From Methanoculleus sp. (GTDB lineage: Archaea; Halobacteriota; Methanomicrobia; Methanomicrobiales; Methanoculleaceae), in contig JAHDQM010000024.1 in the NCBI GenBank assembly GCA_018433835.1, positions 44,077 through 108,076 on the forward strand: DNA of 64,000 nt, read 5' to 3'. This document shows positions 1-6,882 of the stretch, in pieces; position 1 is the first letter of the stretch, and each line of letters begins with the position of its first letter. The position numbers and the translations under genes were made by a program. Below the pieces are notes generated by a model, which saw only the letters and a program-made list of their open reading frames with translations, did not search any database and was not told the origin of the DNA.

Positions 1-1
1 T

Positions 2-1372
2 GGAGCTACGTACCTGCTCGATGCCATCGGCGAGAACCTGGGAATCACTCATGACTTACAGCAGTGCTTTCCCGACACCTACAAGCAGATCCTCTCCATC
101 GCTTACTATCTCATCCTTGAAGATAGCACGCCGTTATACCGCTTCGAGAAATGGGGTTCTCTCCACAAGCATCCCTACGGCAACCCCATCACCTCACAGC
201 GCAGCAGCGAATTGTTCGCCAGTATCACTGAGGCGGATAAACACCGATTTTTCACCCTGCAAGGAAAAAGGAGACTGGGACAGGAGTTCTGGGCATATGA
301 CACGACAACCCTGTCCAGTTACTCCGAGACCCTCCGCCAGGTACAATATGGTCATAACAAAGAGCACGATCGCCTGCCCCAGCTGAAGCTGGCTCTGGTC
401 TTCGGGCAAGAGTCCAACCTTCCCTTCTACTATCGGAAACTCGCAGGTAATATCGTCGATTCCAAAACCATTCACCACCTGCTCTCTGATCTGGAGTTCC
501 TCGGGCACTCGAAGATAAAGTTGGTCATGGATCGCGGGTGCTATAGTGAAGACAACATCAACAACCTGTTCCGGGACCATGTGAAGTTCCTGGTCTCGGT
601 CAAGATGTCCCTCTCGCTTATCCGCACTGAGCTGGACGCAATCTACGATACTGTTCGCAGCTTCGAGCATTACAACGAGGATTACGAACTCTACTGCCAA
701 ACCGTTCGAACCACCTGGAAGTACACACAGAAACGCCCGTATAAGGGCGACAAACTCCGGGAGCCCCGCCGTCTTTACATCTACTACTACTATAATATCG
801 CCAGGGCGGCTGAAGAGGAGCAAGCCTTTGACCGCCGGTTACTCGCACTGAAGCGGGAGCTGGAGACCGGTGAGCGTGTTCCGGAGCATGAGGACCTCTA
901 CCAGAAGTACTTCACCATCACGACAACACCCAAACGGGGGACCCGAGCAAAGGTCAAAGAAGAGGTTGTTCGCCAGGATAAGCGCTATTATGGATTTTTT
1001 GCCCTGATTACCAATGAGACCATGGATGCAGTGACGGCCCTTGAGCTGTACCGCAACAAAGACGTTGTCGAGAAGGCCTTCGGCAACCTCAAGGAGCGTT
1101 TGAGCATGCGGAGGGCTCTGGTCTCTTCGGAGCAGAGCCTTGATGGGAAGTTGTTCGTCCAGTTCGTAGCACTGATCTACCTCTCCTACATCAAAAAGCA
1201 GATGCAGGTAAAAGGGTTGCTCAAGAACTACACATTGCCAGGTTTGTTAGACAAACTGGATGTCATTGAATGCTTTGAATACCCGGGAAAAGCACTTCGG
1301 GTGGGCGAGATATTGGATGCGCAAGCGCAGCTGTACCATGACCTGGGGATAAACCCACCGACCTCGTTATGA
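2..1372 (+). CDS. DDE transposase (IS1634/IS4-like), 5' end outside window
   Basis: The frame is open from the first complete codon at position 2 to a TGA at 1372, giving 456 visible residues, so the true start lies to the left. The catalytic triad of an IS4/IS1634-type transposase can be picked out: Asp in WAYDTTTL, Asp in KLVMDRGCY and Glu in DVVEKAFGNLKERL. The order and spacing fit that family, with a long insertion between the second Asp and the Glu. It would cut and paste its own insertion sequence. The right terminal inverted repeat should lie between 1373 and about 1440 but cannot be defined without the left end. The frame is intact, so the enzyme may be active. The family name is from memory of the motif context. 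Confidence 0.88.
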   Translation, partial: GATYLLDAIGENLGITHDLQQCFPDTYKQILSIAYYLILEDSTPLYRFEKWGSLHKHPYGNPITSQRSSELFASITEADKHRFFTLQGKRRLGQEFWAYDTTTLSSYSETLRQVQYGHNKEHDRLPQLKLALVFGQESNLPFYYRKLAGNIVDSKTIHHLLSDLEFLGHSKIKLVMDRGCYSEDNINNLFRDHVKFLVSVKMSLSLIRTELDAIYDTVRSFEHYNEDYELYCQTVRTTWKYTQKRPYKGDKLREPRRLYIYYYYNIARAAEEEQAFDRRLLALKRELETGERVPEHEDLYQKYFTITTTPKRGTRAKVKEEVVRQDKRYYGFFALITNETMDAVTALELYRNKDVVEKAFGNLKERLSMRRALVSSEQSLDGKLFVQFVALIYLSYIKKQMQVKGLLKNYTLPGLLDKLDVIECFEYPGKALRVGEILDAQAQLYHDLGINPPTSL

Positions 1373-1440
1373 GTGGACGGGAATATAGGGCTCATTCAAT
1401 GTCAGGATTATAATCGAAATCATGGCTTCACTTCACATCA

Positions 1441-2271
1441 TTAACGAAGACAAAATACCCCTGCTTTATGCGCCTCACTCTTCATTTTCGCAACAATGTC
1501 CTGTTTGCTACTGTACAGGGGATACAAAATCAGTAATGCAATGATTGCAAGATAAAGGTACCATCCGATCCTGAAATAAGAGGCTGTAAATTCCAAGACG
1601 ATGAGAGAGACAAGCACCGCCAGCGCGAGAAGCAGCCAACCTCTCCTTTGTCCGATTCTTACAACCGTGGTGTACGAACCGATCAGATCTTCCTCATAGT
1701 CATGAATCTGATGAAGGATCAATGCCTCACAGCAGACGATAGAACAGAGCAATGCAATTGCCACTGGTAATTGCAGTGACAGGAAGTCTGTTCCTCCCGC
1801 CAGTGTGAACCCGGCCAAAAATGGAAAACCGCCAAACATCACGCCATGAATGATAATATCGATGAAATACCGGTCCTTGAGTCGTACGGGTTTCGCCGAA
1901 TAAAGGGTGAGAGCGAGGATACAGAGAAGAGTAAGGAAAAATCCAAAAGAATTCATCGTTGCCGATACAAGGGCAGGTACCATAACAAGCACTGCTGAAA
2001 GCAGGAGTGTGCCTCGTTTAGTAATTCGGTTGCTTGCGAGAGGGTTTGTATCAAAGCCGGCCTTTCTTGTATGCTTTCTATCAATTTCGATATCGAAGTA
2101 ATTGTTAATGACAAAACCATATGCGATTACACAGAAAAAAATTGCAGATACCATTATCAGGTCCGTGGAAATCCCGCAATATAAAAACGCCCCGGCAACT
2201 GGAAAAAGCGTGTAAAATTTAATCCAGTCTGGTATTCTCATCATTTTCAGATAAACAGTTATTTGCTCCAT
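1441..2271 (-). CDS. UbiA-family prenyltransferase, possibly 3'-truncated
   Basis: An integral membrane aromatic or lipid prenyltransferase of 276 residues. The first Asp motif is NNYFDIEIDRK (residues about 68-78) and the second is HDYEEDLIG; both bind Mg-diphosphate of the prenyl donor. Hydrophobic helices fill the rest. I chose the ATG at 2271 because the 38 codons upstream are basic, unlike the family, and lie in the intergenic region. The protein ends abruptly in AHKAGVFCLR where UbiA proteins normally have a last membrane helix, and the stop is only 68 bases from the IS transposase stop. An IS insertion may therefore have removed the 3' end. The acceptor (quinone-like, haem or archaeal lipid) cannot be told from sequence. 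Confidence 0.8.
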   Translation of the reverse strand: MEQITVYLKMMRIPDWIKFYTLFPVAGAFLYCGISTDLIMVSAIFFCVIAYGFVINNYFDIEIDRKHTRKAGFDTNPLASNRITKRGTLLLSAVLVMVPALVSATMNSFGFFLTLLCILALTLYSAKPVRLKDRYFIDIIIHGVMFGGFPFLAGFTLAGGTDFLSLQLPVAIALLCSIVCCEALILHQIHDYEEDLIGSYTTVVRIGQRRGWLLLALAVLVSLIVLEFTASYFRIGWYLYLAIIALLILYPLYSSKQDIVAKMKSEAHKAGVFCLR

Positions 2272-2489
2272 GATTTTTGATCCCTTCCCCGTATCGGTTC
2301 TGTTTCGGGTCTGACCTAATTTTACAGGATTTCGTCTCCCTGCTTCCGGTATTTCCGAATTCTTGGGGTGTGGGGGACGCCTCAATACTTAATCTTAATT
2401 TAAAATTATTTAATTTTTATTAAATACTCTTTAACAAATATTTAATAACGGGCCGCCAAACATGAATATTGCAGATAATCTGACAGGTG
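2272..2489. promoter_or_regulatory. AT-rich divergent promoter region (UbiA / TetR)
   Basis: This spacer separates the leftward prenyltransferase from the rightward TetR gene. A strongly AT-rich block at about 2390-2450 contains several TTTAAATA/TTAAATAC-like TATA boxes facing both ways. A divergent TetR gene usually controls its neighbour, so an operator is likely here, but I see no clear long palindrome. Confidence 0.5.
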
Positions 2490-3098
2490 ATGAGAATACC
2501 CCGAATCAAAACGAAACATCGTGAGGAGGCACGGAATCAGATTGTTGCTGCCGCTCTTGCGATCGCAGCAAAGAACGGGTGGGATGCGGTAACACTTGAT
2601 GCCATCGCCCAGCATGTCGGTGTCACCAAACCCGCGCTCTACAGTTATTTCGAAAACCGCGATGAGCTGTTGCACGAGGTGGTCCTCGAAGTGATCCTGA
2701 ATATGCGCAACGAGATCGAGACGATTGTGACAAAGGACGACGATATCCGCTTCATTATCCAGAAACTTGCATGGCTCCTCTTCGAACAGCAGAAAACCTA
2801 TGCCAGCATCTTTTTCCTGCTTCCCACACGGCCACCTCAGGCTCCGGAATACCGTGAGGAATTCATCCAGATCTTTGACAGTAGCAGGATTCTTATCCGC
2901 GACTGCCTTGTGCGAGTAAAGGGTGAAGGACAGTTAACTCCTGGCGTTGATCCCGATAAGGCCACTTCCATCGTCATCGCGATGAGCATGGGCCTGCTCA
3001 TCAGTTCGGATTTCCTGGAGATGGATGCTGGTGAAGCTAAGACTATCTGGATCGAGGCCGTTGAGAGGACCCTGTTGCTTGAGCCGGGTGCAGAATAG
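2490..3098 (+). CDS. TetR/AcrR-family transcriptional regulator
   Basis: A 202-residue one-component repressor. The N-terminal helix-turn-helix is clear: residues about 10-60, including IVAAALAIAAKNGWDAVTL, then IAQHVGVTKPALYSYFENRDEL, the usual TetR recognition helix and its Tyr-Phe end. The C-terminal two thirds is the ligand-binding and dimer domain, which does not reveal its effector. A GTG one codon upstream (2487) is an alternative start; AGGTGA overlaps the start region. It is divergent from the UbiA-type gene, the natural candidate target besides itself. Confidence 0.88.
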   Translation: MRIPRIKTKHREEARNQIVAAALAIAAKNGWDAVTLDAIAQHVGVTKPALYSYFENRDELLHEVVLEVILNMRNEIETIVTKDDDIRFIIQKLAWLLFEQQKTYASIFFLLPTRPPQAPEYREEFIQIFDSSRILIRDCLVRVKGEGQLTPGVDPDKATSIVIAMSMGLLISSDFLEMDAGEAKTIWIEAVERTLLLEPGAE

Positions 3099-3186
3099 AA
3101 TATACTATTTAAGGGAAAAATCTCCGTTGAATCTGCTACCCCTGAACTCTCATGAGTATCAAGAGAGAATTCTGAAGAATCGCAGA

Positions 3187-3557
3187 GGTTGTCCCAAAAC
3201 ACCTCTGCCGGGAGGAGGACGCCCATTCGCACCTTTCGGTGCTCATGCGCCCGCCGTTCCGCCGGATGCACCTCCCGATCCCTCCTCGAAGACCTTTGGT
3301 CTTCTCAAACTCCCTGCCGTACCGGCAGTCGTTCCCCGCGTGGCGATATGCGAGGGTTCGTAGAGCGATGTTCCGAAGGAACAGAGTTCGAGAAACCCAT
3401 GGGGTTTCGAGAACCGGAGCAGGAGCACCGAAGGTGCGACTCCCTGTGGGACGCTGTATCAGCGATCCGGCAGCAAATATTGCTCAGTTTCAAGAACACG
3501 TGAATAAGGTGCTCTAGACCATGTTGCGTTTCAGTCGCCTGACCCTTTTGGGACGAC
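3187..3557. mobile_element. MITE-like element with short palindromes, no ORF of its own
   Basis: The block starts with GTTGTCCCAAAAC (3187-3199) and ends with CTTTTGGGACGAC (3545-3557), an inverted pair differing at about one of 12 positions. Between them are at least six small perfect stem-loops: GCACC-tttc-GGTGC, GAAGACC-ttt-GGTCTTC, CTGCCG-tac-CGGCAG, TGTTCC-gaa-GGAACA, GAAACCC-atg-GGGTTTC and GCACC-gaa-GGTGC. Short ORFs cross it in every frame but none resembles a protein. Parts recur near 16,190-16,345. A non-autonomous mobile element fits; I see no target-site duplication. Confidence 0.5.
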
Positions 3558-3619
3558 TTCTAGGTTCAGGTAACCTGAGCAACATCTTCTCAAGGAGCCA
3601 GTCTTTCCCCTCGATCGTG

Positions 3620-3722
3620 TTGGCGGCTCACCTATCCTCTGCGTGATTCCCAGCCTTTCTGCGACCACTCTGGCTGTCAGTCGGGGTTCGGCCTTCAGGA
3701 GTGCGAGGATTTTCTCCGAACT
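3620..3722 (-). pseudogene. winged-helix DNA-binding domain remnant
   Basis: Read leftward from about 3722 the frame gives EKILALLKAEPRLTARVVAE followed by RLGITQR, a standard winged-helix motif as found at the C-terminus of archaeal ATP-binding or AlbA-type regulators. Similarity stops after the recognition helix, where the wing should follow, and the frame continues into unrelated sequence. No start codon or promoter serves it. It is a gene scrap lying back to back with the RidA fragment. Confidence 0.5.
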
Positions 3723-3744
3723 TTTCTCCTCCTTTCAGCGAACA

Positions 3745-4038
3745 GTGACGGTGAAGAGGCAGCCGTCCCGGCCCACCGGCAACCTCTCCGGTACCGTCAC
3801 CGGAGAGACGACTCAGGCAATGGAGAACTTGCGGGCTGTTCTTTCCGAAGCAGGTCTCGACTTTTCGGACGTCGTCCAGACCTGGATCTTCCTCACAGAG
3901 CTCACGGACTTCGATACGGCCAACGCCGTCTACGCCGAGTACTTCAACGAGCCGTACCCCGCACGGGCGATGGTGCAGGTCGCCGGCCTCCCGAAGGGGG
4001 CAAGGGTCGAGATCGAGATGGTCGCAAAGGTGCGGTGA
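3745..4038 (+). pseudogene. RidA/YjgF-family protein, N-terminally truncated
   Basis: RidA proteins hydrolyse reactive enamine/imine intermediates from amino-acid metabolism. From about residue 5 the frame matches the family through its end: PTGNLSGTVTGETTQAMENL, then VLSEAGLDFSDVVQTWIFL and the C-terminal PARAMVQVAGLPKGARVEIE. The conserved Arg of PARAMV is present. The first 35-40 family residues, including the glycine-rich GPYSQ start, are missing. The upstream in-frame codons back to 3643 encode sequence antisense to a winged-helix scrap, so they are not a natural N-terminus. The frame stays open, but the trimer fold would be incomplete; probably non-functional. Confidence 0.75.
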
Positions 4039-4296
4039 TCCGGCCGGTGGGTTCACCGGACCACGGTTCAGAAACCATTAATAGGGGTGGATATTCCTAC
4101 AGCGCCCAAGCTGCGACATCCGGACGACACGGTGCATCTTCGCGGCATTCATCGAGCACGCAGACCGACGACAGCGAACACCCTGCAGGACCGGCGTGAA
4201 CGGGAGACACGCGGTCATTCACATGCGAGAGCACCCGGACGAAAGCGGTCACAGCCGTCGCAGTGGACCGCCCGAAAGGGTGAAAAGGTGGTGACA

Positions 4297-4737
4297 ATGT
4301 CGATAGAGGAGAATAAGGCACTTGTACGCAGGTTTTACGAGCAGGTCTATAAAACCCATGATCTGGACATGGGTGTATCGATGCTCGCCCGTGCCTACGT
4401 GATGCACGATCCGATGAACAAATTCAGCGGAGGATCGGAGGGCTGGAGACGGATCAATGCGGCTTACTGGAAGGCATTCCCCGACCAGATTCTCACCGTC
4501 AGGGGCCAGGTCGCCGAAGGTGATCTGGTGACGACCTGCTGGACATCGAGTGGAACAGATTCGGGAACCGGGCTCTGGGGCCGGCCGCCGACCGGGCGGA
4601 AATATTCGATCCAGGGAATATCGGTATCCCGGGTCGCCGACGGCAAAATCGCAGAGGAATGGATTATCTGGGAGTCCGCCGGCCTGATGCAGCAGCTCGG
4701 CATCGAACGGATACCGGGAATTCCGATTCCGGCATGA
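4297..4737 (+). CDS. SnoaL-like / ester cyclase family protein
   Basis: A 146-residue NTF2-fold protein of the SnoaL-like (ester cyclase) family. The family pattern is clear: ENKALVRRFYEQVYKTHDLD at the start, then HDPMNKFSGGSEGWRRIN, FPDQILTVRGQVAEGDLVTT with the DLV-T-CWTSSGT strand, and a closing ISVSRVADGKIAEEW. I chose ATG 4297 because GGTGGTGA sits seven bases upstream and the family begins here; the frame is open further upstream but is compositionally unlike protein. The substrate is unknown; many members are accessory proteins without proven activity. It appears to be a single-gene unit. Confidence 0.82.
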   Translation: MSIEENKALVRRFYEQVYKTHDLDMGVSMLARAYVMHDPMNKFSGGSEGWRRINAAYWKAFPDQILTVRGQVAEGDLVTTCWTSSGTDSGTGLWGRPPTGRKYSIQGISVSRVADGKIAEEWIIWESAGLMQQLGIERIPGIPIPA

Positions 4738-4933
4738 CCTGATCGTCGGCTGTGGATCGGAGCTCTGCCTCGATACGCAGGCGGTGGGCTTCCTCGCCGG
4801 GGGTGGTGAAGACACCGTCACTTCTTTTGGTCGTGCGGCCAGGCGAGCTTACTCGCTCATGCTCGCATTGCCGGCGGTCTTATTGATAAACACCTATCAA
4901 CCTCTCCGTCGATATTCGCTATGGAGAGATTCG

Positions 4934-5971
4934 ATGCCCGCAATACGAATAAGCGAAGGAAACGAGCTGGATCAGCAACCGGAACCCTTCAGGAACGAGT
5001 ATGAACTGCAGGAGATACTTGCCGAGCATCCGGTGCTCCTTGTTGACCGGGGCGATTCCGCACTCGTTACGATCAGCCGGGAGTTTCCGTTTGAAGGCGA
5101 ATTCGCCGATATCTTTCTCATCGATAGCAACGGGTTGCCGGTTATCGTCGAGGTGAAACTGGCCCGCAACGAGGAGTCGCGGCGCGAAGTAATCGGTCAA
5201 TTATGCGACTACCTCTCTGCAATGCGTAACCTTACGCCCGACGAAGTGAACGCAAGGTCTGCAGGCCTTCTCGAAGAAAATCTTCAATTGATGGCCGGTG
5301 CCGAGGGAGAAGAGAACCTCCGGGACCGGCTCGCTCTGGTGAAGAGCAACGTTGCCTCGTACCTGAGAGCCGGACAGATCCGGGGTATTATCGTCATCGA
5401 CGCTGCCCCGGACGACCTTATCAGGGAGTTCAGCTACCTCAACGAGCACAGCGATCTCGACCTCCGGTTGCTGGTGGTTGAGCGCTACCGGCTTAGCAGG
5501 CATGAGTATTTCTATCATTCTCGCTTCCTGGTATCGAGAGAGGCGGGTCCGGAGATAAAGAGACAGAGATTTCGGCTCCGATTGATAGTCGAGAAGTTCT
5601 CGAAGATGAAGCCGCCCATATTCTCAATACACGCGACCGGGGAGGAGAACGTCCGCGTATACCGCGAAGGGTGGCCGACAGCGGTGTACTACGAGTTCAG
5701 CGACTGGAAGGATTCAATCAGTATCGAGGTGCAGGTCAAACACAAAGAGTACCCGAAGGTTGCGGACTTCCTGCCCAAACTCCGTGATCACCTCCCCACG
5801 GTCATCCCGAACACGCAACGGATCGAGCTGGTTACCAACTCGTTCGGATGGACGAGGCTTCAGCTCTTCTTCGGGGAAGAGATTGACCCTTACCGGATTG
5901 CACAATCGATGATGCGCCTTTGCAAGACCGAGAAAGACATTTCCACCCTGCTGCAGGGAGAGAATGGATAG
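4934..5971 (+). CDS. PD-(D/E)XK nuclease-fold protein, NucS-like N-terminal half
   Basis: The 345-residue protein has a nuclease-like core at residues about 35-100: a glutamate-rich helix (YELQEILAEHPVLL), then GEFADIFLIDSNGLPVIVEV followed by KLARNEESRREVIGQLCDYL. The Asp of ADIFLID and the EVK triad match PD-(D/E)XK motifs II and III, and the following Q-LCDYLSA helix matches the conserved Gln helix of NucS/RecB-type nucleases. The C-terminal half (about 190-345) is unrecognised. The ATG at 4934 has GGAG eleven bases before it. Roles in DNA repair or as a stand-alone restriction-like protein are possible; no modification methylase lies beside it. Confidence 0.7.
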   Translation: MPAIRISEGNELDQQPEPFRNEYELQEILAEHPVLLVDRGDSALVTISREFPFEGEFADIFLIDSNGLPVIVEVKLARNEESRREVIGQLCDYLSAMRNLTPDEVNARSAGLLEENLQLMAGAEGEENLRDRLALVKSNVASYLRAGQIRGIIVIDAAPDDLIREFSYLNEHSDLDLRLLVVERYRLSRHEYFYHSRFLVSREAGPEIKRQRFRLRLIVEKFSKMKPPIFSIHATGEENVRVYREGWPTAVYYEFSDWKDSISIEVQVKHKEYPKVADFLPKLRDHLPTVIPNTQRIELVTNSFGWTRLQLFFGEEIDPYRIAQSMMRLCKTEKDISTLLQGENG

Positions 5972-6160
5972 GGGCTGAGCGCCACCCGTCGACTCATCTC
6001 CCTTCCTCGTCCCCTCCTCGACCAACGCCGGCGAACATCCTGTGGGCGTTCACATTCTTACACCGCGGGTACTGCCGGGGCCTGGGTGCCGTATCCGCCG
6101 GGTCGTTCTGTCCCCCCATCCAACCCCTACCTGAATCACCCCCAAAACCGACTCTATCCT

Positions 6161-6607
6161 ATGAATCTCCCCAAAATCCCCTTCCTCGCCGTCCTGCTCA
6201 TCCTCGCCGCGGTCTGTGCATCCGGCTGCATGGGCGAGGAATCGGTGGTATCCGACGAGGAGAAGGCGCAGGTGCTTGCATACGCCGAACCGATCGCCGA
6301 CAACCTCCTCGCGGGCTTTAACGAAGGCAACTACACGGTGTACTCCCGCGACTTCGGCGAGGAGATGAAACAGGCCCTGGACGAGGCCGCGTTCGAGCAG
6401 AACCGCGAATTAATCACGTCCCGGATCGGGCTCTATGAGTCCAGAAGAGATCCCGTCGTCACAGAGACCGGCGAGTACATCGCCGTGACCTACAAGGGGA
6501 AATTCGAGCGGGAGGACGGTGTGAATATCCGGTTCGTCTTCCAAAAGGACGACGAATCGCACCGGCTCCACGGGCTCTGGTTCAACTCCCCGATGCTGCG
6601 CAGTTGA
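6161..6607 (+). CDS. predicted lipoprotein, DUF3887-like
   Basis: A 148-residue exported protein. A hydrophobic signal (FLAVLLILAAVCASGC) ends in a lipobox-like CASGC, so it should be anchored on the outer face of the membrane. The mature part has the pattern LLAGFNEGNYTVYSRDFGEE near its start and a closing VRFVF-like strand with GLWFNSP, as in DUF3887, a small NTF2-like fold. The ATG at 6161 directly precedes the signal peptide. No function is known. It is convergent with the kinase gene to its right. Confidence 0.7.
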   Translation: MNLPKIPFLAVLLILAAVCASGCMGEESVVSDEEKAQVLAYAEPIADNLLAGFNEGNYTVYSRDFGEEMKQALDEAAFEQNRELITSRIGLYESRRDPVVTETGEYIAVTYKGKFEREDGVNIRFVFQKDDESHRLHGLWFNSPMLRS

Positions 6608-6655
6608 GGCGCCTCACCGCTACGGAAAAGGGCCCTGGAGTACTGCTTCACACGT

Positions 6656-6806
6656 TGCCGGGCAACCGGTTGTCGATCCGGCTCGTCCTGCCGTTCCGCC
6701 AGTGTCCGGATGATGAAGAACCCGGGGCTTCACCCCTGCCAGTGGCCATGCCCCGTTCGAACCGGGTGAAGAGTTTTCGTTTCACCCCCTCCGGCACACC
6801 CATTCC
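6656..6806 (-). pseudogene. decayed copy of a histidine-kinase ATPase domain 3' part
   Basis: On the minus strand this gives LFTRFERGMATGRG, nearly identical to LFIRFERGMATGSG of the intact kinase next door. After that the frame breaks, but DNA similarity continues: CCGGACACT, GAACGGCAGG and GACAACCGGTTGCCCGGCAA correspond to the end of the kinase gene at about 6930-7090. The stretch is a diverged partial duplicate of the last part of the kinase, lying just downstream of it in the same orientation. It has at least one frameshift and no 5' portion. Confidence 0.75.
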
Positions 6807-6882
6807 TTATCCCTGATGAACTACCTTGGCGTAAAGATGGCACACGCACCCGCGCTGAACTGCTTCATGTGGCGGTAAAGCG

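Noticed and set aside
3025..3503. Several ORFs of 92-112 codons crossing the MITE-like element
   Set aside because: They follow the palindromes in all frames and show no protein-like features.
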